From the NCBI RefSeq assembly GCF_030656345.1, contig NZ_JAUSNR010000012.1, positions 78,101 through 142,100 on the forward strand: a stretch of DNA of 64,000 nucleotides, written 5' to 3'. Positions 8,718 through 17,355 of the stretch are shown piece by piece (position 1 is the first letter of the stretch; every line of letters starts with the position of its first letter). The translations under genes and the position numbers were made by a program. The notes beneath the pieces are model-generated. The model was not told the origin of the DNA. It searched no databases and saw only the letters and a list, made by a program, of their open reading frames with translations. This DNA is from Pseudotabrizicola sp. (lineage in GTDB: Bacteria > Pseudomonadota > Alphaproteobacteria > Rhodobacterales > Rhodobacteraceae).

Positions 8718-9929
8718 ATGACTCAATTTTCACGTCGTATGTTCATGGGAACTGTTGCGGCTGCCGCAGGGGTTTCGGCGCTTCCGGCCTTTGCACAAAG
8801 CAGGCCCGTCAAGATCGGCGTTCTGGCCGACTTCAGCGGGATCTACACCGATCTGATGGGCCCGAACGGCGTTGTCTGTGTGGAACAGGCGATTGCGGAT
8901 ATCGCCCCCGGATTCCCGGTCGAAGTGGTGTTTGGCGATCACCAGAACAAGGCCGACATCGGGGCGGGTATTGCCCGTCGCTGGTTCGACACCGATGGCG
9001 TTGACATGCTGATCGCGGGCCCGAACTCTGCCGTGGGTCTGGCCGCCAGTGCGATTGCCTTTGAAAAAAACAAACCCTGTCTGGGCGTCGCCGTCACCGC
9101 GACCGACTTTACCGGCACGCAATGCAACCCGAACACCATCAACTGGACCTATGACGGCTATATGCTGTCCAAGGCAGTGGCGACCGAAACCGTCCGCGCC
9201 GGTGGCAAGAAGTGGTATTTCATCACCACCGACAACGCCTTTGGCCACTCGCTTCAGGCCGAGGCAACCGCCTTTATTGAGGCGGCCGGCGGCGAAGTCG
9301 TCGGCCACTCGGCCTACCCGATCGGCATGACCGATTTCGCCAGCTTCCTGCTTGCGGCACAGTCCTCGGGCGCGGATACGCTGGGTCTGGCGCTTGGCGG
9401 TACCGACCTTCTCGCCTGCCTGAAGCAGGCGACGGAGTTTGGCGTCACCGACACGATGAAAACGGCGGCCTTTGTCGTTTTCCTGAACGACCTGCATGCC
9501 GCCGGTCTGGACACCATGCGCAACCTGTTGTTCACAAACAGCTTCTACTGGGATCTGAACGACACCACCCGCGCCTGGACAGACCGCGTGCTGCCAAAGC
9601 TGGGCGGCTCGTATCCGGGCATGGTCCATGCGGGCTGCTATGCCGTGACGGCGCATTACCTCAAGGCCCTGGCGTCCCTGGGTGTGGACGCTGCACGTGC
9701 TGACGGTGCCGCCGTTGTGGCCGCGATGAAGGCAATGCCGACCCAGGACGACGCCTTCGGGGCGGGCCGCATTCTGGCCAATGGCCGCGCCGAACTGCCT
9801 GCCTATCTGTTGCAGGCCAAAGCGCCCGAGGAAAGCACAGCGCCCTGGGATCTGTGCAAGGTCATCTCGACCATGCCGGCGGTTGAAACCGTTCGCCCGG
9901 TTGAAGAAACCGGTTGCAGCATCGTCTGA
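8718..9929 (+). CDS. ABC transporter substrate-binding protein (branched-chain amino acid/urea type, LivK-like)
   Basis: 403 residues from the ATG at 8718, chosen because GGGGAGGA lies 5 bases upstream and because this start gives an intact signal peptide. The signal peptide carries a twin-arginine-like motif (SRRMFMG) followed by a hydrophobic core and ALPAFAQ, so export by Tat is likely. The mature part is a periplasmic-binding-protein type 1 (Peripla_BP_6) domain, with KIGVLADFSGIY at its start. It captures solute for the importer encoded by the next four genes. The ligand is unknown; such proteins bind amino acids, amides, aromatic acids and other small anions. Confidence 0.93.
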   Translation: MTQFSRRMFMGTVAAAAGVSALPAFAQSRPVKIGVLADFSGIYTDLMGPNGVVCVEQAIADIAPGFPVEVVFGDHQNKADIGAGIARRWFDTDGVDMLIAGPNSAVGLAASAIAFEKNKPCLGVAVTATDFTGTQCNPNTINWTYDGYMLSKAVATETVRAGGKKWYFITTDNAFGHSLQAEATAFIEAAGGEVVGHSAYPIGMTDFASFLLAAQSSGADTLGLALGGTDLLACLKQATEFGVTDTMKTAAFVVFLNDLHAAGLDTMRNLLFTNSFYWDLNDTTRAWTDRVLPKLGGSYPGMVHAGCYAVTAHYLKALASLGVDAARADGAAVVAAMKAMPTQDDAFGAGRILANGRAELPAYLLQAKAPEESTAPWDLCKVISTMPAVETVRPVEETGCSIV

Positions 9930-9944
9930 TCGCGCGTCATCACT

Positions 9945-9974
9945 GGCCCCCAGCCACATCTGCAGCTGGGGGCC
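9945..9974 (+). other. Intercistronic stem-loop after substrate-binding protein gene
   Basis: A perfect 10-base inverted repeat, GGCCCCCAGC / GCTGGGGGCC, with a 10-base loop and no T-run, sits between the SBP gene and the first ATPase gene. Such hairpins commonly protect the upstream mRNA or attenuate read-through so that the binding protein is made in excess over the membrane parts (established behaviour of SBP-first operons; its action here is inferred). Confidence 0.7.
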
Positions 9975-10019
9975 GCCGCTGTGCGGTGGTCCGTCCGCCG
10001 GTCATGAACGGAGTTTCAT

Positions 10020-10838
10020 ATGAGCAAAGCCCCGCAGGCCCAGGGGGCCGCCCCCCTGTCCGGGCGGCCGGCATCGTCACGTGATGATACGGTACCCGTG
10101 CTGTCCGCCCGTGGCATCAGCAAACACTTTGCTGGATTTCATGCGGTCAAAGACGTGGATCTTGATATCTGTCACGGCGAAGTGCACGCCCTGATCGGCC
10201 CAAACGGCGCAGGAAAAACCACCGTTTTCAACCTGCTGACCAAATTTATGCAACCGACGTCCGGCACCATCCTGCTGATGGGGCGCGATGTGACATCCTT
10301 TGCCCCGGCCAAGCTGGCGCAGCTTGGCATGGTGCGGTCTTTCCAGATCTCGGCGATATACCCCAACCTGACGGTGCTGGAAAACCTGCGCATCGCCCTG
10401 CAGCGGCCAGCGGGTCTTGCGCATCAGTTCTGGCGGCCGTTGTCGGCGCTGGACGTGCTCGATGCCCGCGCGATCGCGCTGATCGACCGTGTCGGCCTGT
10501 CGGATGCGCGCGACGCCCAGGCGGGCAGCCTGTCCTATGGCCGCAAGCGCGTTCTGGAAATTGCGACAACGCTGGCGCTGGATCCAAAGGTGCTTTTGCT
10601 GGACGAACCCATGGCTGGCATGGGCCAGGAGGATGTGGCCCGCGTGGCCGATATCGTGCGCAGCATCGCCCGGGATTGCGCGGTGCTGATGGTCGAACAC
10701 AACCTGAAAGTGGTCGCAGATCTTTGCCACCGCGTAACCGTGCTGCAACGCGGCGAGGTGCTGGTTTCAGGCGACTACGCCACCGTTTCCGCCGACGCGC
10801 GCGTGCGCGAAGCCTATATGGGGACTGATGATGAGTGA
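10020..10838 (+). CDS. ABC transporter ATP-binding protein, LivG type
   Basis: 272 residues. Walker A GPNGAGKT at 60-67, the LivG-style signature LSYGRKRVLEIA, and Walker B LLLDEPMAGM followed by an EHNL switch region. It is one of two ATPases energising the LivHM-like permease encoded downstream. The first ~25 residues before LSARGISKHF are low-complexity and may be partly non-essential; the ATG at 10020 is the first good start. Its 3' end overlaps the LivF-type gene. Confidence 0.93.
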   Translation: MSKAPQAQGAAPLSGRPASSRDDTVPVLSARGISKHFAGFHAVKDVDLDICHGEVHALIGPNGAGKTTVFNLLTKFMQPTSGTILLMGRDVTSFAPAKLAQLGMVRSFQISAIYPNLTVLENLRIALQRPAGLAHQFWRPLSALDVLDARAIALIDRVGLSDARDAQAGSLSYGRKRVLEIATTLALDPKVLLLDEPMAGMGQEDVARVADIVRSIARDCAVLMVEHNLKVVADLCHRVTVLQRGEVLVSGDYATVSADARVREAYMGTDDE

Positions 10839-11547
10839 TCAGAACGGGCAACCGCTGTTGCGGGTCCGCGGGCTGGAGGCCTGGTACGGCGAAAGCCAGG
10901 CGCTGCACGGCGTTGATTTCGACATTTACCCCGGTGAGACGGTGTCCTTTCTGGGCCGCAACGGCGTGGGCAAGACGACCACCTTGCGCGCGCTTTTGGG
11001 CATCACGTCGGCCCGCAAAGGGCAAATCACCCTGAATGGCCGCGACATGATGAAGGTTCCGCGCCACCGCGTCGCCGCCTGCGGTTTTGGCTATGTACCA
11101 GAGGAACGCGGCATCTTTGCCACCCTTACGGTCGAAGAGAACCTGATGCTGCCCCCCGTGGTGGCCGAAGGCGGGATGCCGATCAGCGAAATCTACGCGC
11201 TGTTTCCCAATCTGGAAGAACGCCGCACCTCGCAAGGCACCAAACTGTCAGGCGGCGAGCAGCAGATGCTGGCCATTGCCCGCGTGCTGCGTACCGGGGC
11301 GCGAATGATCCTGATGGACGAACCGACCGAGGGTCTGGCCCCGGTGATCGTGCAACGCATCGGCGAGATCTTACTGGACCTGAAAAAGCGTGGCCTGACC
11401 GTGCTTCTGGTCGAGCAGAATTTTCGCTTCGCGGCAAAGGTGGCTGACAGGTTCTACGTGATGGATCACGGCCAGATTGTCGAAGGCTTTGCCACATCCG
11501 AATTGCCGGCGCATCGCGCGCGGCTGAATGAACTTCTGGGGGTCTGA
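10828..11547 (+). CDS. ABC transporter ATP-binding protein, LivF type
   Basis: 239 residues. Walker A GRNGVGKT at 43-50, signature LSGGEQQMLAIARVL and Walker B ILMDEPTEGLAP are intact, followed by VLLVEQNFRFA, all typical of LivF. It pairs with the LivG-type subunit whose gene it overlaps by 11 bases (tandem ATGs at 10828 and 10831 are alternative starts). Confidence 0.93.
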   Translation: MMSDQNGQPLLRVRGLEAWYGESQALHGVDFDIYPGETVSFLGRNGVGKTTTLRALLGITSARKGQITLNGRDMMKVPRHRVAACGFGYVPEERGIFATLTVEENLMLPPVVAEGGMPISEIYALFPNLEERRTSQGTKLSGGEQQMLAIARVLRTGARMILMDEPTEGLAPVIVQRIGEILLDLKKRGLTVLLVEQNFRFAAKVADRFYVMDHGQIVEGFATSELPAHRARLNELLGV

Positions 11548-11551
11548 GACC

Positions 11552-12439
11552 ATGACAATGATCTTCGGTATTCCGTTGCAGGCCGTGTTGGGCCAGCTTT
11601 TGATCGGGCTGATCAACGGGTCGTTCTATGCCATGCTCAGCCTAGGGCTGGCGATCATCTTCGGCCTGCTGCGCATCATCAACTTTGCCCACGGGGCGAT
11701 GTACATGATGGGGGCCTTCGTCGGCTATCTGATGCTGACATGGCTGGGAATAGGGTTCTGGACCGCGCTGATCGTGGCCCCGGTCATTGTCGGCCTGTTC
11801 GGCGCGGTTGTCGAACGTCTGGCCCTGTCGCGGCTGTACAATCTTGACCACCTTTACGGGCTTTTGTTCACCTTTGGGCTGGCGCTGGTGGTAGAAGGCA
11901 CGTTCCGCCACTATTTCGGTGCCTCCGGTCAGCCCTATCCGGTGCCCGCAGCCTTGCAAGGGGCCACCGATCTCGGCTTCATGAAACTGCCGAACTATCG
12001 CGGTTTTATCGTCGTGATTTCGCTGGTGATCTGCGTCGGGGCCTGGGCCCTGATCGAGAAGACCAAGCTGGGCTCTTACCTGCGCGCCGCGACCGAAAAC
12101 CCGACCCTTGTCGGCGTGTTCGGGGTCAATGTGCCGCTGTTGCTGACCCTGACCTATGCGTTCGGGGCCGGGCTGGCAGGGCTGGCGGGCGTGCTGGCCG
12201 CACCGATCCTGCAGGTCAGTCCGCTGATGGGACAGAACCTGATTGTCATCGTGTTTGCGGTTGTGGTCGTGGGGGGGATGGGGTCCATCGGCGGGGCCAT
12301 CGTGGCCGGCTATCTTCTGGGCCTGTGCGAAGGTCTGACCAAGATCATCTACCCCGAGGCCGCCAATATCGTGATTTTCGTCATCATGGCAGTGGTGCTG
12401 CTGTTCCGCCCTGCCGGCCTGTTCGGAAAGGACATCTGA
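11552..12439 (+). CDS. Branched-chain-type ABC permease, LivH
   Basis: 295 residues from the ATG at 11552, immediately after the LivF stop; an in-frame start 24 bases earlier would overlap LivF and adds nothing membrane-like. The protein is hydrophobic throughout with about eight membrane segments and the family motif INFAHGAMYMMGAF near the N-terminus, and VVVGGMGSIGGA near the C-terminus. It forms the inner-membrane channel with the LivM-type partner. Confidence 0.93.
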   Translation: MTMIFGIPLQAVLGQLLIGLINGSFYAMLSLGLAIIFGLLRIINFAHGAMYMMGAFVGYLMLTWLGIGFWTALIVAPVIVGLFGAVVERLALSRLYNLDHLYGLLFTFGLALVVEGTFRHYFGASGQPYPVPAALQGATDLGFMKLPNYRGFIVVISLVICVGAWALIEKTKLGSYLRAATENPTLVGVFGVNVPLLLTLTYAFGAGLAGLAGVLAAPILQVSPLMGQNLIVIVFAVVVVGGMGSIGGAIVAGYLLGLCEGLTKIIYPEAANIVIFVIMAVVLLFRPAGLFGKDI

Positions 12440-12440
12440 C

Positions 12441-13403
12441 ATGCAGTCCGACATGACCACCCGGCCGGGCCGGAACACCTCTTTGCGGATCGCACTTGTG
12501 CTTGTCTGTCTTGGCACGCTCGCGCTCGCGCCGTTCTTTGTCTATCCGCTGTTCCTGATGAAGGTGATGTGCTTCGCGCTGTTTGCTGCGGCCTTCAATC
12601 TGTTGCTGGGCTATACTGGCCTTTTGTCCTTCGGGCATGCGGCCTTCTTTGGCGGGGCGGCCTATTTCACCGCCCATGCCGTCAAGGTCTGGGGGCTGCC
12701 GCCTGAACTGGGCATCTTGCTGGGTGTGGCCGGGGCAGCGCTTTTGGGGCTGGTGATCGGCTTTCTGGCGATCCGGCGGCAGGGCATCTATTTTGCCATG
12801 GTCACGCTGGCCATGGCACAGATGTTCTATTTCTTCTGCTATCAGGCTCCCTTTACCCGCGGCGAAGACGGCATACAGGCGGTGCCGCGCGGCATGTTGT
12901 TCGGGCTGTTCAACCTTGAAAACGACATGACGATGTATTTCTTTGTGGCCACGGTTTTCGTGCTGGCGTTGCTGATGATCTGGCGCATCGTGCATTCGCC
13001 CTTTGGCATGATTCTGAAATCCATCCGGGAAAACGAGGCGCGGTCCACCTCGCTTGGCTATTCGGTGATGCGCTACAAGCTCACGGCCTTTGTCATGTCA
13101 GCGGCGCTGGCGGGGCTGGCCGGGTCGATGAAAACCCTGGTGTTCAAGCTGGCGTCGCTGACCGATGTGTCCTGGCATACCTCGGGCGAAGTGGTGCTGA
13201 TGGCGTTGCTGGGCGGGCTTGGCACCCAGGCGGGGCCACTGGTCGGGGCCGGGCTGGTCGTGACGTTGCAGAACTATCTGGTGGCGCTGGCGATCCCGGT
13301 GACGGTGATCGTGGGGTCGGTGTTCATGCTGTGCGTGCTGCTGTTTCGTCGTGGCATTGTGGGGGAACTGCTGGCCTATATCGAGGCCCGCAAGACGCGC
13401 TGA
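12441..13403 (+). CDS. Branched-chain-type ABC permease, LivM
   Basis: 320 residues, multi-spanning. Motifs LLSFGHAAFFGGAAY and the cytoplasmic ATPase-coupling stretch SIRENEARSTSLGYSV match LivM. It follows the LivH stop by a single base and ends the five-gene importer operon, which is closed by a terminator at 13422-13461. Confidence 0.93.
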   Translation: MQSDMTTRPGRNTSLRIALVLVCLGTLALAPFFVYPLFLMKVMCFALFAAAFNLLLGYTGLLSFGHAAFFGGAAYFTAHAVKVWGLPPELGILLGVAGAALLGLVIGFLAIRRQGIYFAMVTLAMAQMFYFFCYQAPFTRGEDGIQAVPRGMLFGLFNLENDMTMYFFVATVFVLALLMIWRIVHSPFGMILKSIRENEARSTSLGYSVMRYKLTAFVMSAALAGLAGSMKTLVFKLASLTDVSWHTSGEVVLMALLGGLGTQAGPLVGAGLVVTLQNYLVALAIPVTVIVGSVFMLCVLLFRRGIVGELLAYIEARKTR

Positions 13404-13421
13404 TCACAGGCTGTCATATTC

Positions 13422-13461
13422 AAAAAAAGCCGGGCGCGCTGCGATGCGTGTCCGGTTTTTT
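13422..13461 (+). terminator. Rho-independent terminator of the importer operon
   Basis: An A-run, then CCGG (13430-13433), a loop, and CCGG (13452-13455) followed by six T residues. The A/T runs extend the stem and would allow some function on both strands. It lies 19 bases behind the LivM stop. Confidence 0.7.
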
Positions 13462-13477
13462 CCTGTTCTGCCAGATG

Positions 13478-13502
13478 AAAAAGCCCCGCGCGAACGCGGG
13501 GC
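13478..13502 (-). terminator. Rho-independent terminator of the ComDE-like pair 1
   Basis: GCCCCGCG (13483-13490), loop CGAA, CGCGGGGC (13495-13502): a perfect 8-base GC stem. On the minus strand it is followed by TTTTT (13482-13478), so it ends transcription of the minus-strand TPP-enzyme genes just below their stop at 13528. Confidence 0.85.
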
Positions 13503-13527
13503 CAGAACATGCGGTGACCGGGGCGGG

Positions 13528-14145
13528 TTACATGGACGCAAACCCAAGCGCTTCACGCACCCGTGTTTTCAACAGCACCCCATCCCGCGTAGGCAAAATC
13601 CGCGACTTTTCCGCGCCGTCGATGCGGATCACCGCCACATAGGGACCTGCCCCCACGCGGGCAATCCGCCCGGCCACCGCGCCTACCCCGTCCATATCGG
13701 TGATCGTATCCGCCTGAGGGATGCCACAGCCACGGGCAACGGCAGCCAGATCGGTCCCCGCTGCAGTGTGGCTGGTCTGCGATCCGGTTTCGCCATACAG
13801 CCCGTTGTCCAGGATGATGATCGACAGGTTCGCAGGGGCCTGCTGCGCGATGGTGGCAAAGGCCCCCATGCCCATCAACGCCTCGCCATCGCCGACCAAT
13901 ACCATGACCGGCACATCGGGTTGGGCCAGTGCAAGCCCAAGCCCCACATCGGCCGCCCCTCCCATCGCCCCCCACAGATAGAAGTTGCGCGGAACATCCC
14001 CGGCGGAGGCCAGATCATATGTGGCAGACCCGAGCGACGATATCGCCACAAGATCCCCCCGGTCCTGCAACAGGCGGGCCACGACAGCACGACGGTCAAG
14101 CGACGCGTCAGAATCAGCAGATCGGGTCATGTCCGGGGTCCTCAT
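13528..14145 (-). CDS. TPP-dependent decarboxylase, beta subunit (ComE/sulfopyruvate-decarboxylase-like), copy 1
   Basis: 205 residues making up the thiamine-diphosphate-binding (PP/C-terminal) domain of a two-subunit 2-oxoacid decarboxylase. The Mg-TPP motif starts at VLVGDGEALMGMG and ends at ILDNGLYGETGSQ. Size and split match sulfopyruvate decarboxylase ComE and the C-terminal half of phosphonopyruvate decarboxylase. The start overlaps the alpha-subunit stop (ATGA). A paralogue is encoded at 20572-21168. The likely reaction is non-oxidative decarboxylation of a 3-substituted pyruvate to an aldehyde; the substituent (sulfonate, phosphonate, other) is not proven. Confidence 0.8.
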   Translation of the reverse strand: MRTPDMTRSADSDASLDRRAVVARLLQDRGDLVAISSLGSATYDLASAGDVPRNFYLWGAMGGAADVGLGLALAQPDVPVMVLVGDGEALMGMGAFATIAQQAPANLSIIILDNGLYGETGSQTSHTAAGTDLAAVARGCGIPQADTITDMDGVGAVAGRIARVGAGPYVAVIRIDGAEKSRILPTRDGVLLKTRVREALGFASM

Positions 14146-14699
14146 TTCACAAATACCTTGGCACCGATCAGGCGCTGCGACAGCAGGACGGCAACCGGCG
14201 TGCCGCCCTCATAGGCCATGCGCGCGGCGGCGCTGACGGTCTCGGCCACCTCGTCGGCGCGTGTGACGCGCAGACAGTGAATGTCCATCATTTCAAAAAC
14301 CTGCTGAACCTTGCTGCCCATCGCAAATTGCCACGGATTGAACTCTCCCCATTCGCCGCGCATCGTCACCAGCGTCAGAAACGGCAACCGGCATGAGGTC
14401 ACAAGTGACAGCATGTTGATGCAATTGCCGACCCCGCTCGACTGCATCAGCATGGCCGACCGTTGCCCGCCCAGCCAGGCACCGCAGGCCACGGCAATGC
14501 CTTCTTCTTCGGTGGTCAGGCTGATGGCACGCATGTCGGGGTCGGCACTTATCTGTTCGATCAGCCTGGCATGGCCGCCATCGGGCACATAGGGCACCTG
14601 CACGACCCCGTAGGATTTCAACACCGCATGAATCTGGTCCGGCCACCCCCCGTCGGTGATGGCCCCCCCATCCCTGTCCGTTTCCGGCTTCAATGTCAT
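14142..14699 (-). CDS. TPP-dependent decarboxylase, alpha subunit (ComD-like), copy 1
   Basis: 185 residues forming the N-terminal (PYR) domain of a split TPP enzyme. The catalytic cofactor-activating Glu is in LTTEEEGIAVACGAWLGG, and MQSSGVGNCIN is the family motif shared with ComD and phosphonopyruvate decarboxylase. It is clearly paralogous to the protein encoded at 20045-20584 (shared VPDxGH, LTTEEEGI, MQSSGVGNCIN, VTMRG). It is transcribed divergently from the LysR gene at 14818, its probable regulator. Confidence 0.82.
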   Translation of the reverse strand: MTLKPETDRDGGAITDGGWPDQIHAVLKSYGVVQVPYVPDGGHARLIEQISADPDMRAISLTTEEEGIAVACGAWLGGQRSAMLMQSSGVGNCINMLSLVTSCRLPFLTLVTMRGEWGEFNPWQFAMGSKVQQVFEMMDIHCLRVTRADEVAETVSAAARMAYEGGTPVAVLLSQRLIGAKVFVK

Positions 14700-14767
14700 C
14701 CTGCGCCTCGCTCCCGTTCTGATGGGCGCGATATGCGCCTTCGGGGGGAGTTTGCGGTTGTGGGGGC

Positions 14768-14782
14768 TATAAAGGAATTATA
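14768..14782. promoter_or_regulatory. Candidate LysR operator in divergent promoter
   Basis: Inverted repeat TATAA-AGGAA-TTATA in the 118-base gap between the minus-strand TPP genes and the plus-strand LysR gene. LysR regulators usually bind such an interrupted dyad between themselves and a divergent target. The assignment is by position and symmetry only. Confidence 0.45.
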
Positions 14783-14817
14783 AAACGGGGATACAGCCAA
14801 TCGCAAAGTTCGATAGC

Positions 14818-15738
14818 ATGGAACTGAAACAACTACGCACGTTCATCATGGTCGCGGAAAGCGGATCGCTGAGCCGTGCGTCGGACAGGCTGCGGTTGGC
14901 GCAACCGGCATTGTCGCGCCAGATCAAGCTGCTGGAGGATGAAATCGGGTTCGAACTGTTCGTGCGGTCGGGCCGGGGCATGCAACTGACGGAACATGGC
15001 GAGGCTTTGCTGGGCCGCGTCACCGGGCTGGTCCAGCAGCTTGACAACTCGGTCGAGGATGTGCGCTCGCTTGCAACCGAAACCACCGGGCATGTGGTGC
15101 TGGGCTGCATCCCGACCGCCAGCCACGTGGTCGCAGGGCGCATCGCCATTCGCGTCGCCCGCGAACTGCCCTTGGTGTCGCTGCGCATCGTCGAAGGCTA
15201 TGCGGGCCATCTGATCGACTGGTTGCACCGCGGCGAGGTCGATGTGGCAGTCCTGTACGGCCCGGCATCAGATCTGCATCTGCGGATGTCGGATGTCATG
15301 TTCGAAGAATTGGTGCTGGTCAGCCCGGCAGACCAATCCCCCGATGCCGATGAATTGCCTGTATCGGCGCTGACCGAGCTGAACCTTGTCCTGCCCAGCC
15401 GCCCGCATGGCCTGCGCCTTGTGGTCGAGGCAGCGGCGGCCAAGGCCGGCATCGGGATCAACGTCAAATACGAGGCGGATTCGTACCGGGTGCTCAAGGA
15501 AATCGTGGCCGCCGGGCTGGGCCATACCATCTTGCCGCTCTCGGCGTTTTACCGTGAACAGGAAGACGGCCTGTACCGCATCACCCGGTTGAACAAACCC
15601 CGGATTTCACGCCATCTGGTCATGGCGCTGCCCGCCAGCCGGATCGACACCAAGGCCACATCCGCCGTGCGCGCCCTTGTGCAGGAAGAAATTCTGCGCA
15701 TGGTCGAAAGCGGTGAATGGCGTACAATTCCGGTCTAG
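14818..15738 (+). CDS. LysR-family transcriptional regulator
   Basis: 306 residues. N-terminal winged helix-turn-helix (about 1-60) with MELKQLRTFIMVAESGSLSRA and LAQPALSRQIKLLEDEIG; the remainder is a LysR substrate-binding domain (about 90-300). It sits between the divergent ComDE-like pair and the aldehyde dehydrogenase operon, so it probably senses a pathway acid and controls either or both. The ATG at 14818 gives the canonical LysR N-terminus. Confidence 0.93.
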   Translation: MELKQLRTFIMVAESGSLSRASDRLRLAQPALSRQIKLLEDEIGFELFVRSGRGMQLTEHGEALLGRVTGLVQQLDNSVEDVRSLATETTGHVVLGCIPTASHVVAGRIAIRVARELPLVSLRIVEGYAGHLIDWLHRGEVDVAVLYGPASDLHLRMSDVMFEELVLVSPADQSPDADELPVSALTELNLVLPSRPHGLRLVVEAAAAKAGIGINVKYEADSYRVLKEIVAAGLGHTILPLSAFYREQEDGLYRITRLNKPRISRHLVMALPASRIDTKATSAVRALVQEEILRMVESGEWRTIPV

Positions 15739-15882
15739 ACGGCCCGCGCCACCTTCTGACGCGGCGGCCTGCGCCCGGGGTATATCCATTCTCTATGCGT
15801 CATATGCCGGATTTCTTCCGACGCCTGCGCGCTTGCACTGCTAGAACACTGCCAAAGATGCCGTTGCAAGGGAGGACAGATC

Positions 15883-17316
15883 ATGGCTGTTTTTGGAAAT
15901 CTGATCGCGGGTGAATGGCGCGTTGGCGCGGATGCGCGGGCCAACATCAATCCGTCCGATACCAACGACGTGATCGGCGAATATGCCGTCGGCAGCCGGC
16001 GTGACGTCGAAGATGCTGTCGCAGCAGCCCGTCAGGCGATGAAAGGCTGGGCCCGCCATACCGAACAGCAGCGCGCTGATATCCTGTTTCGGGTCGGCGA
16101 AGAAATGTTTGCCCGCCGCGAAGAGCTGGGCGAACAGCTGGCGCGCGAAGAAGGCAAGACCCGCGCCGAAGGCATTGGCGAAGTCACCCGCGCATCACAG
16201 ATCTTTCGGTTCTTCGCGGGCGAGGTCGTGCGCTTTGGCGGCGAATTCCTGCCTTCGGTCCGTCCCGGCATCGACGTGTCGATCCGGCGTGAGCCGGTGG
16301 GTGTGGTCGGGCTGATCACGCCCTGGAACTTCCCCATCGCCATCGCCGCGTGGAAAATCGCACCTGCTCTGGCCTATGGCAACGCGGTCGTGCTCAAACC
16401 GGCCGACCTGACTCCGGCCAGCGCCTGGGCCTTGGCCGATATCCTGCACCGGGCAGGGGTTCCGGCGGGGGTTTTCAACCTTGTCATGGGGCGCGGCACA
16501 GTGGTCGGTCAAGCCATCGTGGAAACGACGGATGCCGTCAGCTTTACCGGATCGGTCGCGACCGGCACCGGCATCGTGCAGACCGCCGCCAGCCGCATGA
16601 TCCGCGTGCAATGCGAAATGGGCGGCAAGAACCCCCTTGTGGTAATGGATGACGCCGATCTGGATCTTGCGATCAGCTGCGCGGTGGACGGATCGTTCTT
16701 CCAGACCGGGCAGCGCTGCACAGCCTCGAGCCGCCTGATTGTCCACGAGGCGATCCATGATCGCTTTGTCGCCGGTGTGGCCGAGCGTCTGGAAAAGATC
16801 GTCACCGGCCACGCGCTGAAAGCCGGAACGCAGGTCGGGCCGGTGGTCGATGCCAAGCAGCTGGAACAGGATCTGTCCTATGTCGACATCGGCGAAAAGG
16901 ACGGGGCACATGCGCTGGTACGCGGCCAGCGGCTTAACCGTGAAACGCCCGGCTTCTACCTGTCGCCGACGCTGTTCACCGAATCCACCAATGACATGCG
17001 GATCAACCGTGAAGAGGTGTTCGGCCCGGTCGCTGCCGTGATCCGCGTGAAGGATTACGAGGAAGCCCTGGCCACCGCGAATGACACGGTCTTTGGTTTG
17101 TCCTCAGGGATTGTGACCCGCTCGCAGAAGCTGTCGCAGCATTTTCAGGCCAACAGCGAATCCGGTCTGACAATGGTCAACCTGCCGACCGCCGGTCTGG
17201 ATTATCACGTCCCGTTCGGCGGGCGCAAAGGGTCCAGCTATGGCCCGCGCGAACAGGGTCGCTATGCTGCGGAATTCTACACGATCGTCAAAACATCCTA
17301 CGCGATGCCGGTCTGA
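15883..17316 (+). CDS. NAD(P)-dependent aldehyde dehydrogenase 1
   Basis: 477 residues, complete ALDH fold. Catalytic Cys279 in TGQRCTAS and general base Glu245 in CEMGGKNP, with the cofactor motif VGLITPWNFPIA. The QRCTASSR signature resembles the alpha-ketoglutaric semialdehyde/succinate semialdehyde group, which also includes sulfolactaldehyde dehydrogenases of sulfoglycolysis. It opens a three-gene plus-strand operon with a hydroxyacid dehydrogenase and a second ALDH; GGGAGGA precedes the ATG. The substrate is unproven; an aldehyde carrying an acidic group is likely. Confidence 0.88.
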   Translation: MAVFGNLIAGEWRVGADARANINPSDTNDVIGEYAVGSRRDVEDAVAAARQAMKGWARHTEQQRADILFRVGEEMFARREELGEQLAREEGKTRAEGIGEVTRASQIFRFFAGEVVRFGGEFLPSVRPGIDVSIRREPVGVVGLITPWNFPIAIAAWKIAPALAYGNAVVLKPADLTPASAWALADILHRAGVPAGVFNLVMGRGTVVGQAIVETTDAVSFTGSVATGTGIVQTAASRMIRVQCEMGGKNPLVVMDDADLDLAISCAVDGSFFQTGQRCTASSRLIVHEAIHDRFVAGVAERLEKIVTGHALKAGTQVGPVVDAKQLEQDLSYVDIGEKDGAHALVRGQRLNRETPGFYLSPTLFTESTNDMRINREEVFGPVAAVIRVKDYEEALATANDTVFGLSSGIVTRSQKLSQHFQANSESGLTMVNLPTAGLDYHVPFGGRKGSSYGPREQGRYAAEFYTIVKTSYAMPV

Positions 17317-17355
17317 TCCGGCCAAAGTGCGCGCAAGGTTTGAAAGGGAGGACTA

